NCBI RefSeq assembly: GCF_007679045.1 | Contig: NZ_VEFS01000001.1 | Location: forward strand, 1,220,249-1,259,784 | DNA from: Microbacterium sp. BH-3-3-3 | Lineage (GTDB): Bacteria > Actinomycetota > Actinomycetes > Actinomycetales > Microbacteriaceae | Direction of reading: 5' to 3' | DNA: 39,536 nucleotides | Shown here: one piece after another, positions 1 to 8,636 of the stretch | How positions within the stretch are numbered: the stretch's first letter is position 1 | How the letters are laid out: each line of letters opens with the position of its first letter | Program-made: the position numbers and the translations under genes | The notes under the pieces: model-generated | What the model saw: the letters and a program-made list of their open reading frames with translations, nothing else | Told to the model about the DNA's origin: nothing | Database searches by the model: none

Positions 1-264
1 TGATTCCGGATGCCGACCCCTCCGCGACCGCGGAAGTCCGCGGCATCCGCCCACGACCCCGGCCGACGTTCCGGAGTCGTGCACGCGGGCGCGGCCCGCG
101 GCCCAGGGCAGCGCAGCCGTTCGAGACCTCGTTCAGGTCGCCCGAGCCGTGCACAACTCCGGTGATTCCGGATGCCGACCCCTCCGCGACCGCGGAAGTC
201 CGCGGCATCCGCCCACGACCCCGGCCGACGTTCCGGAGTTGTGCACGCGGGCGCGGCCCGCGGG
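1..264. repeat. Direct repeat pair (1-101 and 164-264)
   Basis: Positions 1-101 recur at 164-264 with one visible mismatch (C77 versus T240). The first copy probably continues beyond the left edge. No convincing gene lies in 1-274. Each copy contains GGATGCC (8-14, 171-177) and its complement GGCATCC (42-48, 204-210) as an inverted pair. The region lies downstream of the minus-strand apt gene, so it may also carry its terminator. Confidence 0.85.
150..246. repeat. Palindromic 97-bp element with 14-bp terminal inverted repeats
   Basis: The ends are GTGCACAACTCCGG (150-163) and its exact reverse complement (233-246). Inside lies a second inverted pair, GGATGCCG (171-178) and CGGCATCC (203-210). 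The nested symmetry resembles a REP-type or MITE-type intergenic element and could fold as a terminator for apt. There is no coding capacity for a transposase. Confidence 0.7.
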
Positions 265-274
265 CCGGCCGGCC

Positions 275-799
275 TCAGACGTGGAAGACCGAGTGCAGGT
301 CGCCGCCGAGGGCCTCGCGACCGCCGAGGCCGTCGATCTCGAGCAGGGTCGCGATGCCGACGACCTCGCTGCCGACGGCCCGCAGCAGGTCGCGGCCGGC
401 TCGGAGCGTGCCGCCCGTGGCGAGCACGTCGTCGAGCAGCAGCACGCGCGCGCCCGCGGCGTTGTCGTCGTGCATCTCGATCTGCGCCGAGCCGTACTCG
501 AGGTCGTACGACATCGAGGCCGCGGGTCGGGGCAGCTTGCCCGCCTTGCGGATCGGCATGAGGCCCACGTTCGCCGCGATCGCCGCCGCGCCCGCGAGCA
601 GGAACCCGCGCGCCTCGACACCGGCGACCGCGTCGAAGCGACCGACGAACGGCTCGATCAGCGCGTCGACGACGGTCCGCAGGGCCGCGGCGTCGGTGAG
701 CAGCGGAGTGATGTCACGGAAGACGATTCCGGGCTTGGGGTAGTCGGGGATGCTCGTGATGAGCGATTCAGCGCGGGCGAGGGCAGTGGCGTCGGGCAC
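275..799 (-). CDS. apt: Adenine phosphoribosyltransferase
   Basis: This 174-residue cytoplasmic enzyme converts adenine and PRPP to AMP and pyrophosphate in purine salvage. The PRPP-binding loop of type I phosphoribosyltransferases (VLLLDDVLATGGT) lies at residues 119-131. The conserved apt blocks PKPGI.FRDI (about 21-30), VEARGF (61-66) and RKAGKLP (84-90) are present, and the length is normal for bacterial Apt. The chosen start is a GTG. A TAGGCT -10 box ends six bases upstream of it, so the mRNA is probably leaderless and starts at the GTG. The gene is separated from the upstream glycosyltransferase gene by only 52 bp but appears to have its own promoter. Confidence 0.96.
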   Translation of the reverse strand: MPDATALARAESLITSIPDYPKPGIVFRDITPLLTDAAALRTVVDALIEPFVGRFDAVAGVEARGFLLAGAAAIAANVGLMPIRKAGKLPRPAASMSYDLEYGSAQIEMHDDNAAGARVLLLDDVLATGGTLRAGRDLLRAVGSEVVGIATLLEIDGLGGREALGGDLHSVFHV

Positions 800-811
800 C
801 CGTCCAGCCTA
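800..811 (-). promoter_or_regulatory. Leaderless promoter of apt (-10 TAGGCT)
   Basis: Read on the minus strand, TAGGCT occupies 811-806 and is followed by six bases and then the GTG start at 799. This is the TANNNT-N6-start arrangement repeated at several other genes here. No clear -35 was seen. Confidence 0.6.
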
Positions 812-851
812 CGCGCGCGGTAGACCCTGCCCGCGGGCGAGTCCAGGCGCC

Positions 852-1886
852 TCAGAACTCGACACGGCGCCCGAGCCGGCCGGCGATCGCGTCGTCGACG
901 GCGGTGCGGATGACGCGCGCCTTGTCTCTCCGCCGCGTCACGACCATGCACACGAGGCACAGCGCGGCGAAGAGGGCGCCGTTGAGCACGCGGGCGCGCG
1001 ACCAGCGCTTGCCGATCCGCAGCTCGCGGTGCACCCGGTTGCGCAGCGAGTAATACAGCAGCGCGTCGTTGGTCGAGCGGAACATCGCCAGCACCTCGAA
1101 GCCGGGCGGCATCCACCGCTCGCCGCGCGGGTCGACGACCACCGCACGCGGGGTCAGCACGATGCGCCCGCCCGCCGCGACGATGCGCGAGGTGTACTCC
1201 AGATCGTCGCCGTAGAGCACGAGGTCGGCATCCGGATCACCGATGGCCCGCGTCGCCGCGATGCGCATCAGCAGTCCGCCATAGGGCGCGTAGGGCAGAT
1301 CGCCACCCGTCCGCTGCACCGCACGGCGCAGGCCGAGTCGCTCGAGGGCGCGCCGCGCGAACAGGCCCGCCTCGACTCCCGCGAACGATCGGCTCGCCTC
1401 GGGCTGTTCGCGCGAGAGCTCCGACGCGATCGTCTCGGCCACCTCGTCGGGGTCGGCCGAGGGAGCGCGCACGGGCGCCACCGCGCACGGCATCGTGCCC
1501 GCGTCCCACAACCGGCGCTCCTCGGCGATGAGGCTGTCGAGCGCGCCCGGTTCGGGGAGGTTGTCGTCGTCGAGGAGCCACACGTACTCGGCCCCCGCCT
1601 CGCGGGCGAGGGCGATCGCGAGACCGAACGCCGGGGCCGAGCCCTCGTTGCGGTCGAGACGGTGGCAAAGAACACGGGGCTCGTACTCGGCGACGAGTTC
1701 GCGCAGCTCTCGCTGGGCGTCGGGGGTGGACCCGTTGTCGACGACGATCACGCTCTCGACCCCCTGCGCGAGCAGGGCTTCGACCGTGGCACGGCACGAG
1801 CGCGCTCGTGAGGCGTAGGTGACGGTGGCGCCGACCACCGACGGACGGACGATGGTGGCTGCCTCGGCAGTCGGGTGCGACGTCAT
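852..1886 (-). CDS. GT2 family glycosyltransferase
   Basis: This 344-residue protein has a GT-A fold signature: a nucleotide-binding start (VVDNGS, 48-53), a DDD triad in WLLDDD (106-108) as the metal/UDP-sugar site, and a later GDDLE (226-230) typical of galactofuranosyl- or rhamnosyl-transferase-like GT2 enzymes. A hydrophobic stretch near 300-316 may anchor it to the membrane. Its ATG overlaps the stop of the upstream GT4 gene (ATGA), so the two are translationally coupled. It probably adds a sugar to a cell-surface polysaccharide or glycolipid; donor and acceptor cannot be read from the sequence. Confidence 0.88.
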   Translation of the reverse strand: MTSHPTAEAATIVRPSVVGATVTYASRARSCRATVEALLAQGVESVIVVDNGSTPDAQRELRELVAEYEPRVLCHRLDRNEGSAPAFGLAIALAREAGAEYVWLLDDDNLPEPGALDSLIAEERRLWDAGTMPCAVAPVRAPSADPDEVAETIASELSREQPEASRSFAGVEAGLFARRALERLGLRRAVQRTGGDLPYAPYGGLLMRIAATRAIGDPDADLVLYGDDLEYTSRIVAAGGRIVLTPRAVVVDPRGERWMPPGFEVLAMFRSTNDALLYYSLRNRVHRELRIGKRWSRARVLNGALFAALCLVCMVVTRRRDKARVIRTAVDDAIAGRLGRRVEF

Positions 1887-3139
1887 GAGCCGTAGACCTC
1901 CGCGAGCGAACGTTCGAACTGGGCCGCGGAGAACTCCGCACGCGCCGCAGCGCGCACACCGCGGGCGTCGGCGCGGGCGGCCGCAGGGTCGTCGAGCACG
2001 GCGATCACCCCGCGGGCGAGGGCGTCAGCCTCATCCGCGACGGCGAAGACGTGGAGGCGGTCGTCGACGATCCCCTCGACCCCGACTGTCGTCGACACGA
2101 CGGGGATGCCGCGCACCATGGCCTCGACGGTCTTGAACTTGACCCCCGCTCCCGAACGCAGCGGAACGAGCACCGCGGCGGCATCCGCGTAATACGGATC
2201 GAGGGTCTCGACCCGACCGGTCACCTCGACGGCGTCGAGGTCTGCGGCCAGCTCGTGCATGCGCGGGGTGGGATTGGCCCCGGCGAAGACGAACCGCACC
2301 CGGGGGTGACGGGCCCGGACGATCGGGAGGATCTCGGTGGCCGCCCACTCCGCCGCATCGGCGTTGACCGAGCGATCGAACGCGCCGACGAACAGCACGA
2401 CCGGTGCCGTCGTGGTGCCGGGGTCTGCGTGCTCCGCCGACTCGACACCGGCGAGGGGCGGTCGCACGACGCGCGCCGGCGCCGCAGCGCCCGCGCAGCG
2501 GTGGATGACGTCGACGTCCTTCGCGCTGAAGGTGACGGCGACGTCGGCCCTCGAGTACACGCGGCGTTCGTCGCGGGCGACGATGAATCGCCGCCACCGG
2601 GCGAGAAGGCGCTGCGGCAAGGGGGCTGCGGCGCTCGCCTCGAAGAAGCGCTCGTAGCTCTGCGACAGCACGTCGTGCACGACGACGACGTGGCGCGCGG
2701 ACGGAGCCGGCAGGTGCGCGGCGAGCCATGCGGTCTCGGTCCACTGATACTCGACGACGTCGGCCGTCTCGACGAGGCGCCGCGCCACCGTCGACGCCGA
2801 GAACGCCCGGCGGATCCGCGCGACAGGACGGACGGGGAACAGGCGCGCCTGCTGCTTGTCGGAGAAGTCCGCGAGGCGCCGGCCGAGCGGAGTCGACACG
2901 GCGAGCAGCTCGACGCGGAACTCGTTGCGCAGGGCCAGGCGTCCCACGCGATTGTCGGGGCTGTCCGGCGCGAGGATCGTGATGCGGTGCCCGAGCGCGG
3001 CGAGCGCGCGCAGGTGCCGGAGGTAGTACTGGCCCCCCGCGTGCGGCACGCCGTCGAAGGGGACCATCGGGGTCACGCTGACGATGCGCGCAGACACCGT
3101 CTCTTGCTCGACTGTCGGCTGGGCGTACACGGGACCCAC
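1883..3139 (-). CDS. GT4 family glycosyltransferase
   Basis: A GT-B type transferase of up to 418 residues. The N-terminal half starts a Rossmann fold (RIVSVTPMVPFDG) with the acceptor-side motif GGQYYLRHL. The C-terminal half carries VLFVGAFD and the donor-site region SGAGVKFKTVEAMVRGIPVVST, where a glutamate contacts the nucleotide sugar. The GTG at 3139 has no clear ribosome-binding site. The internal GTG at 3094, just before the first beta-strand, gives a more family-like N-terminus and is a serious alternative. It is the first gene of a two-gene unit with the GT2 gene and is divergent from a second GT4 gene, suggesting joint work on one surface glycan. Confidence 0.85.
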   Translation of the reverse strand: MGPVYAQPTVEQETVSARIVSVTPMVPFDGVPHAGGQYYLRHLRALAALGHRITILAPDSPDNRVGRLALRNEFRVELLAVSTPLGRRLADFSDKQQARLFPVRPVARIRRAFSASTVARRLVETADVVEYQWTETAWLAAHLPAPSARHVVVVHDVLSQSYERFFEASAAAPLPQRLLARWRRFIVARDERRVYSRADVAVTFSAKDVDVIHRCAGAAAPARVVRPPLAGVESAEHADPGTTTAPVVLFVGAFDRSVNADAAEWAATEILPIVRARHPRVRFVFAGANPTPRMHELAADLDAVEVTGRVETLDPYYADAAAVLVPLRSGAGVKFKTVEAMVRGIPVVSTTVGVEGIVDDRLHVFAVADEADALARGVIAVLDDPAAARADARGVRAAARAEFSAAQFERSLAEVYGS

Positions 3140-3215
3140 TGTGGTGAGCGGCGCGGGCGACCCGCGCTCAAGTCGCTCCCCGCGGTGGCTCGTTAAGGAC
3201 GACCCCCGAACGGGT

Positions 3216-3234
3216 GAGGTTCCGGTCGAACCTC
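3216..3234. promoter_or_regulatory. Inverted repeat between divergent glycosyltransferase genes
   Basis: GAGGTTC (3216-3222) and GAACCTC (3228-3234) form a perfect 7-bp inverted repeat with a 5-bp spacer. It lies in the 182-bp divergent region between the two GT4 genes and upstream of the plus-strand -10 box. It could be an operator or a hairpin; no regulator is assigned. Confidence 0.4.
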
Positions 3235-3279
3235 GCGCCGCCCGCGTCCTCGCCGCGGTCCATGGCGATCGCCCCCGCG

Positions 3280-3312
3280 TAACGTCCGTCGCGTTCGGAT
3301 GCGACCGGAGGG
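3280..3312 (+). promoter_or_regulatory. Probable -10 (TAACGT) and Shine-Dalgarno of the plus-strand GT4 gene
   Basis: TAACGT at 3280-3285 fits the TANNNT -10 pattern. GGAGGG at 3307-3312 precedes the GTG start at 3322 by nine bases, which decides the start. Transcription would begin near 3292, giving a leader of about 30 bases. Confidence 0.5.
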
Positions 3313-3321
3313 GATATTCGC

Positions 3322-4512
3322 GTGAAGATCACCCACGTGCAGAGCACCTTCGTCGCCCCGCTCGGAGGCGCCGAGTCGTACGTGCTCGCCCTGGCCGCAG
3401 CGCAAGCACGACAAGGCGACTGCGTCGAGATCGTCACCGCCTGGACCGACCCCGAAACGGTCGCGCGGGCCCGCCGCTCCGGCGTCGTCGTGCGGCAGCT
3501 GCCGGTGCGACGCCCATACCGCCCCGACGAGCACGGCGCGACGGTGACGGCGCGCGTGGCCTTCCACGCGCTCGACCTGTGGGGGGCGTTCGTCGTGCCC
3601 CGCTCCTTGCGGCGCGTGCAGAAACCCGACCGGGTGGTGCACGTGCACCGTTTCCAGGGCATCGGATCGGCGATCCTGCGCGCGCAGGCGACTCCGGTCG
3701 TGCACACCGCCCACGATTACTGCCTCGTCGACACGACCTCGACCAGCGTCCGCCACGGGATCGAGCAGTCGCGGTTGGGCCTCGTCCAACGCCTCCGCTC
3801 GCGGGTGCTGTGGCGCTCGGCCCGTCGTGCCGATGTCGTCGTCTTCCCCAGCGTGCGCACGCGCCGGCGGCACGCCGCCCTGGGCCTGCCCCTCGACGAG
3901 ATCGACGCCCGCGTCGTGCCGCACGGCTGGATCGCCGCGGCGCACCCGGAGGATCGACAGCCCTCGGCGCACCCGCGCTTCGTGTTCCTCGGCAAGCTGC
4001 AGAAGGAGAAGGGCATCGAGACCCTGCTGCGGGCGTGGGAGCAGGCCGGCATCGACGGCGAGTTGGTCATCGCCGGAGACGGCCCGCTGCGCGCGGTCGT
4101 CGAGAAGGCCGTCGGAGAGACGGTGAGCTACGTCGGCTGGGCGGACGACGCCCGCAAAGCGGCGCTGCTGTCGACCGCGACCGCCCTGGTGTTCCCCTCG
4201 CAGTGGCCCGAGACCTTCGGCCTGGTCATCGCGGAGAGCCTGCTCGCGGGGTGCCCGGTGATCGCGACGCCCGACGCGGCCGGCTCTCTCGTGGTCGACG
4301 GGGTCAACGGCGTCGTGAGCGCGTCGTCGAGCGCGGAGGCCCTCGCCGCGGCGCTCGAGCGCGTCGCCCTCGACGCGCGCCTGCGCGCCACGCTGACCGA
4401 TGGGGCGCGGGCGAGCGCCGCCGACCTCGACTTCGACACGCATCTGTCCCGGATCACCCGCGTCTACACCGACGCGATCACGCACTTCGACCGGTCGCGC
4501 CGCGGACTCTGA
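3322..4512 (+). CDS. GT4 family glycosyltransferase
   Basis: A 396-residue GT-B glycosyltransferase. It begins KITHVQSTF..GGAESYVLALA, the glycine-rich acceptor-side start of GT4 enzymes, and has HTAHDY in the N-domain. The C-domain opens with VFLGKLQKEKGIETLLRAW and contains the EX7E donor motif in PETFGLVIAESLLAG followed by CPVIATP. The GTG start is supported by GGAGGG nine bases upstream. It is divergent from the GT4-GT2 pair. All three are likely involved in one extracellular polysaccharide or glycolipid, but no polymerase or flippase is in view, so the product is unknown. Confidence 0.88.
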   Translation: MKITHVQSTFVAPLGGAESYVLALAAAQARQGDCVEIVTAWTDPETVARARRSGVVVRQLPVRRPYRPDEHGATVTARVAFHALDLWGAFVVPRSLRRVQKPDRVVHVHRFQGIGSAILRAQATPVVHTAHDYCLVDTTSTSVRHGIEQSRLGLVQRLRSRVLWRSARRADVVVFPSVRTRRRHAALGLPLDEIDARVVPHGWIAAAHPEDRQPSAHPRFVFLGKLQKEKGIETLLRAWEQAGIDGELVIAGDGPLRAVVEKAVGETVSYVGWADDARKAALLSTATALVFPSQWPETFGLVIAESLLAGCPVIATPDAAGSLVVDGVNGVVSASSSAEALAAALERVALDARLRATLTDGARASAADLDFDTHLSRITRVYTDAITHFDRSRRGL

Positions 4513-4606
4513 CCTCGGCACGGCACGTCGCCTCATCCTTCAACTCACCCGTGCTCGACGGATCCTCACCCCACCGCCCCGTGGTCGACGCTCGAGCGGG
4601 AGCCCG

Positions 4607-4637
4607 TTGACGCGACTGCAAGCGCTTGCACTAACGT
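4607..4637 (+). promoter_or_regulatory. Promoter with LacI-type palindromic operator upstream of GH13 gene
   Basis: A -35 box TTGACG (4607-4612) and a -10 box TAACGT (4632-4637) flank the perfect palindrome TGCAAGCGCTTGCA (4617-4630). The centre CG and half-sites are typical of LacI/GalR-family operators. The -10 ends seven bases before the ATG at 4645, so the transcript is probably leaderless. A LacI-family protein encoded at 6366-7367 is the obvious candidate regulator and would block the polymerase at the spacer. Confidence 0.75.
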
Positions 4638-4644
4638 GGTCGTC

Positions 4645-6324
4645 ATGACTTTCACGCAGGAAGACGCGCGCGCCGAGCTCGTCGCCGCTCCCGGCTCCGA
4701 GTGGTGGCGCACCGCCGTCATCTACCAGATCTACCCCCGCTCGTTCGCGGACGCCTCGGGCGACGGTCTCGGCGACCTGCCCGGCGTCACCGCGCACCTC
4801 GACGACCTGCAGGACCTGGGAGTCGACGCCATCTGGCTGAGCCCCTTCCAGCGGTCGCCGCAGAAGGACGCGGGCTACGACGTCGCCGACTACCGCGACG
4901 TCGACCCGATCTTCGGCACCCTCGCCGACTTCGACGCGATGCTCGCGGGTGCGCACGAGCGCGGCATCCGGGTCATCGTCGACCTGGTGCCCAATCACTC
5001 GAGCGATCAGCACGTGTGGTTCCAGGAAGCGCTCAAGGCCGCCCCCGGCAGCCCCGAGCGGGCGCGCTACATCTTCCGCGACGGCAAGGGCGAGAACGGC
5101 GAGCTGCCCCCGAACAACTGGGAGAGCGTCTTCGGCGGCGGCATGTGGAAGCGCGTGACCGAGGCCGACGGCACCCCCGGCCAGTGGTACCTGCACATCT
5201 TCGACGAGAGCCAGCCCGACTTCGACTGGACCAACGACGAGGTGCGCGCGGAGTTCCGCGACATCCTGCGCTTCTGGCTCGACCGCGGGGTCGACGGCTT
5301 CCGCGTCGACGTGGCGCACGGCCTCATCAAGGCCGAAGGCCTGCCCGACTACACGCCCGATCCCGACGCGGGGTCGATGGGCGGCGACGCCGACGCCGTC
5401 CCCTACTGGGGCCAGCCGGGCGTGCACGAGGTGTGGCGCGAATGGCACGAGGTGCTCGCCGCGTACGACGGCGACCGCGCCCTGTGCGCCGAGGCATGGC
5501 TGCCCACCGTCGCCGAGACGGCGCTGTGGGTGCGACCCGACGAGATGCACCAGGCGTTCAACTTCCACTACCTCGAGACCGCCTGGGACGCACCGGCCCT
5601 GCGCGCGGTCATCACCGACTCGCTCGACGAGTACGGCGCCGTCGGCGCCCCCAGCACCTGGGTGCTGTCGAACCACGACGTCGTGCGCCACGCCTCGCGC
5701 CTCGCGCTGACGGCCGAGAACCCGCAGGGTGCGGGCATCGGCCCGCAGTCGCCCGGCAAGCCCGACCCCGTGAAGGGCCTGCACCGCGCCCGCGCCGCGA
5801 CCTCGCTCATGCTGGCGCTCCCGGGCTCGTCGTACCTGTACCAGGGCGAAGAGCTGGGTCTGCCCGAGGTCATCGACCTGCCCGACGACGCACGGCAGGA
5901 CCCGACCTGGTTCCGCACGAACGGCGAGCGCTACGGGCGCGACGGATGCCGCGTGCCGATCCCCTGGACCGCCGATGGCCCCGCCTACGGATTCAACGAC
6001 ACGGGCGAGTCATGGCTGCCGCAGCCCACGGAGTGGGCCGACCTCGCGCGCGACGTGCAGGTCGACGACCCCTCGTCGACGCTGACGCTGTACCGGTCGC
6101 TGCTGGCCGAGCGCCGCGCGCGCAACCTGGGCGCGGGCGAGCTCGCGTGGGTCGAGGGCTTCGGCGACGACGTGGTGGCGTTCCGCAACGGCTCGCTCCT
6201 GGTGGTGGCGAACCTCGGCGATGCCGCGGTCGAGCTGCCCGCGGGCGAGGTGCTCATCGCGAGCGGACCGCTCGACGGCGACACCCTGCCCACCGACACG
6301 ACCGTCTGGATCGCGGCGGCCTGA
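4645..6324 (+). CDS. GH13 alpha-glucosidase (oligo-1,6-glucosidase type)
   Basis: This 559-residue cytoplasmic glycoside hydrolase would release glucose from short alpha-glucosides such as maltose, isomaltose or trehalose-like sugars. The N-terminus AVIYQIYPRSFADASGDG is the usual start of the alpha-glucosidase subfamily. Catalytic residues are visible: the nucleophile D222 in GFRVDV, the acid/base E283 in CAEAW and the transition-state stabiliser D345 in SNHD. There is no signal peptide, so its substrates must be imported. The ATG at 4645 is preferred over a GTG nine bases upstream because the -10 box at 4632-4637 would start transcription at about this ATG. The LacI-type regulator gene follows 41 bases downstream. 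Confidence 0.93.
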   Translation: MTFTQEDARAELVAAPGSEWWRTAVIYQIYPRSFADASGDGLGDLPGVTAHLDDLQDLGVDAIWLSPFQRSPQKDAGYDVADYRDVDPIFGTLADFDAMLAGAHERGIRVIVDLVPNHSSDQHVWFQEALKAAPGSPERARYIFRDGKGENGELPPNNWESVFGGGMWKRVTEADGTPGQWYLHIFDESQPDFDWTNDEVRAEFRDILRFWLDRGVDGFRVDVAHGLIKAEGLPDYTPDPDAGSMGGDADAVPYWGQPGVHEVWREWHEVLAAYDGDRALCAEAWLPTVAETALWVRPDEMHQAFNFHYLETAWDAPALRAVITDSLDEYGAVGAPSTWVLSNHDVVRHASRLALTAENPQGAGIGPQSPGKPDPVKGLHRARAATSLMLALPGSSYLYQGEELGLPEVIDLPDDARQDPTWFRTNGERYGRDGCRVPIPWTADGPAYGFNDTGESWLPQPTEWADLARDVQVDDPSSTLTLYRSLLAERRARNLGAGELAWVEGFGDDVVAFRNGSLLVVANLGDAAVELPAGEVLIASGPLDGDTLPTDTTVWIAAA

Positions 6325-6365
6325 GCCGCGGCATCCGCCGGTATTCGACGAGAGCACACGAGACC

Positions 6366-7367
6366 GTGGTCGGCATCGACGACGTCGCCCGCGTGGCGGG
6401 GGTGTCGACGGCCACGGTCTCGCGTGCGTTGAGCGGACGGGGGCCGGTGTCGGCGGCGACCCGCGAGCGCGTGATGGTCGCCGCGGAGAGCCTGGGGTAC
6501 GTCGTGTCGGCGGCCGCGTCGAGCCTGGCGTCAGGACGCGCGCGGGCCGTCGGCGTGGTCGTGCCGTTCCTCGACCGCTGGTTCTTCAGCACCGTGCTCG
6601 CGGGCATCTCCGACGGGCTCGTCCGCCACGGCTACGACATCACCTTGTACAGCGTCGGCGTGGACCGCGACGAGCGGCGACGCGTCTTCGACGACCACGT
6701 GCGACGGCGCCGGATCGACGCCGTCATCACGATCGCCCTGGAGTCGGACGCCGAGGAATCGGCGTCGCTGCGCCGGCTCGGCGTGCCGATCGTCGCGATC
6801 GCCGGGCCCAACCCCCTGCTGACGACGTTGACCGTCGACGATCTCGCGGTCGGCCGACTCGCCACCGCGCACCTGCTCGCGCTGGGGCATCGCCGGGTGG
6901 CGCACATCGGGGCGGATGCCGCGACGGCGGCCGGATCGACGGTGCCGGCCCTGCGACGACGGGGATTCGAAGAGGCGCTGGCCGAAGAGGGCGTCGCGGA
7001 CGCACCGGTCTACCCGGCCGACTTCACGATCGAGGGCGGTTCCGCCGCCGCCGCGCGCGCCCTCGACGCGGAGCAGCGCCCCACGGCACTGTTCGCGGCC
7101 TCGGACGAGATGGCCATCGGCGCGATCCTCGCCGCGCGCGAGAAGGGCCTGCGGGTGCCCGACGACGTCTCGATCATCGGCGTCGACGGCCACGAGCTCG
7201 GCCGGTGGTTCGGCCTGACCACCGTCGACCAGTTCGCCCGCGGCCAGGGCGAGCGGGCTGCCGCCGCCGTGCTGGCGGAACTCGACGGCGCTGAGCCCGC
7301 ACGCGGACTCGGAACGCTGCCGTTCGAGCTCGTCGAACGCGGCTCGACGGCCCCGCCGCCCGCCTGA
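6366..7367 (+). CDS. LacI-family transcriptional regulator
   Basis: A 333-residue regulator with the N-terminal helix-turn-helix IDDVARVAGVSTATVSRAL (residues 4-22) and the hinge helix region of LacI/GalR proteins. A periplasmic-binding-protein-like sugar-sensing domain (about 60-325) includes LGHRRVAHIG and SIIGVDGHELG. The GTG at 6366 is chosen because it places the helix-turn-helix at the extreme N-terminus; the reading frame is open far upstream inside the GH13 gene, but that part is not coding. It is co-transcribed with the GH13 gene and probably represses the shared promoter through the palindrome at 4617-4630, giving autoregulation and derepression by an alpha-glucoside. Confidence 0.9.
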   Translation: MVGIDDVARVAGVSTATVSRALSGRGPVSAATRERVMVAAESLGYVVSAAASSLASGRARAVGVVVPFLDRWFFSTVLAGISDGLVRHGYDITLYSVGVDRDERRRVFDDHVRRRRIDAVITIALESDAEESASLRRLGVPIVAIAGPNPLLTTLTVDDLAVGRLATAHLLALGHRRVAHIGADAATAAGSTVPALRRRGFEEALAEEGVADAPVYPADFTIEGGSAAAARALDAEQRPTALFAASDEMAIGAILAAREKGLRVPDDVSIIGVDGHELGRWFGLTTVDQFARGQGERAAAAVLAELDGAEPARGLGTLPFELVERGSTAPPPA

Positions 7368-7371
7368 CCGC

Positions 7372-7389
7372 CTCGCCGCCGGGGGCGAG
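7372..7389. terminator. Candidate bidirectional hairpin between convergent genes
   Basis: CTCGCC (7372-7377) and GGCGAG (7384-7389) form a short GC-rich hairpin in the 30-bp gap between the lacI-type gene and the minus-strand membrane-protein gene. There is no U-tract, so its activity as a terminator is uncertain. Confidence 0.35.
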
Positions 7390-7397
7390 AGCCCGGG

Positions 7398-8615
7398 TCA
7401 GCGCGCCGAGCCCTCGAGCGAACCCGTGACCTCACCCGCGGGGTCGTAGAGGATGCACGAGATGCTGCGGTCTCCGTCGGACCAGGTCTGCTCGGTCGGA
7501 CCGACGTACTCCCAGTCGAGGGTCGAATCACCGTACGGAACGCCGACGAAGCTTTCGAACTCCGCGTCGCAGCCCTCGAACGCCGCGTTCCCGAGGGCAT
7601 CGTCACCGGGGAAAGCCCCGTCGGCAACGGCGAAAGTCGAGTAGACCTCGTAGGTGTGCGGGTCTGCGCAGTCGACGAAGCTGTCGTCCGCGATCACGCC
7701 GCTCGCCAGACCGTCGAGACATTCGCCGACGAAAAGGGCGTACGGGTCGTCGGCCGAAGGGTCGCTCGGCGTGATCTCCACGCCGCCACCGCTCGCCGAC
7801 GGCACCGGCGGGGCGAACGGGTCGGTCGACGAACCGGACTCGCCGGACGCCGCCGTCGCGCCGACGAACACCGAGAAGACGAAGAGCCCGATCGCCGCGA
7901 GGATGAACAGCACCGTCAGCACAGAGCCGGCGATGATGCCGCCGATCGCGAGCCCGCGCCCCTTCTCGCCCGTGCGCTTGACCTGGGCGAGCGCCACCGC
8001 GCCCGCCACGATGCCGCCGATCGGGAAGAGGAAGCCGAGGATGATCGCCACGATCGCGACGACGTTCGTGCGGCCCGACGCCGGCGGAGCCGGGTAGGGC
8101 GCGAGGTACGTGCCGTCTGCGGCCGTCGTCTGCGCGGCACCCGGGTAGCCCTGCGCTGCGCCGGGGTAACCCTGCGCACCGGGGGCGTACGGCGGCGGGA
8201 CGGGAGAGGTCGCGGCATCCGCCCCCGATGCCCCGGGAGGAGCGACGGGCGGGACGCCGACCAGCTGACCCCGCTCGGCGAGCCGGACCCCCGCGGAGTG
8301 CGCGGCCTCGCGAACCACATCACCTGCCTTGACGGCGCCGATCGCCCCGCCCTTGAAGAATCCGCCTGCCGCGGAGTGCTCGAAGCTCGCGAGGGTGCCC
8401 TCGGGCGCCCCCGAGAAGTGCACGTCGAATCGCACGTGCATGTCCTGGCCCGCGAAGGCGCCGGCCACGAGCGTCGTGCCGAGGCTCCCGCGCGAGACGT
8501 CGAGGGATCCGGATGCCGTGGGGGTCACCGTGAAACCGAGGTCGGTCAGCGCGGCGGACAGCGCGTCGCGCGCCTGGTCCACGGACAGGGGAAGACGCAG
8601 TTCAGCGGTCGCCAT
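7398..8615 (-). CDS. DUF4190 / septum-formation-domain membrane protein
   Basis: A 405-residue protein of unknown function. Residues 1-125 form a soluble domain, followed by a Gly/Pro/Tyr/Ala-rich linker (repeated QGYPGAA) to about 180. A DUF4190-like pair of membrane helices (VVAIVAIILGFLFPIGGIVAGAVAL, then SVLTVLFILAAIGLFVF) comes next. The extracytoplasmic tail after about 300 resembles the actinobacterial septum-formation domain, with Cys residues in GECLDG, DCADPHTYEV and SISCILYDP. The ATG is supported by AGGAGC a few bases upstream; an open frame continues to 8888 but lacks such a site. It may be an envelope or division-associated protein, inferred only from domain resemblance. Confidence 0.75.
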   Translation of the reverse strand: MATAELRLPLSVDQARDALSAALTDLGFTVTPTASGSLDVSRGSLGTTLVAGAFAGQDMHVRFDVHFSGAPEGTLASFEHSAAGGFFKGGAIGAVKAGDVVREAAHSAGVRLAERGQLVGVPPVAPPGASGADAATSPVPPPYAPGAQGYPGAAQGYPGAAQTTAADGTYLAPYPAPPASGRTNVVAIVAIILGFLFPIGGIVAGAVALAQVKRTGEKGRGLAIGGIIAGSVLTVLFILAAIGLFVFSVFVGATAASGESGSSTDPFAPPVPSASGGGVEITPSDPSADDPYALFVGECLDGLASGVIADDSFVDCADPHTYEVYSTFAVADGAFPGDDALGNAAFEGCDAEFESFVGVPYGDSTLDWEYVGPTEQTWSDGDRSISCILYDPAGEVTGSLEGSAR

Positions 8616-8636
8616 GAGTGCTCCTGGATGCAGTGC

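Noticed and set aside
1..264. tRNA or structured RNA gene in the left repeat
   Set aside because: The palindromes do not form a cloverleaf, and there is no CCA end or anticodon arm pattern.
6325..6365. N-terminal extension of the LacI-type regulator, or fusion with the GH13 gene frame
   Set aside because: The frame is open upstream, but the helix-turn-helix must be at the N-terminus and a GTG sits exactly there.
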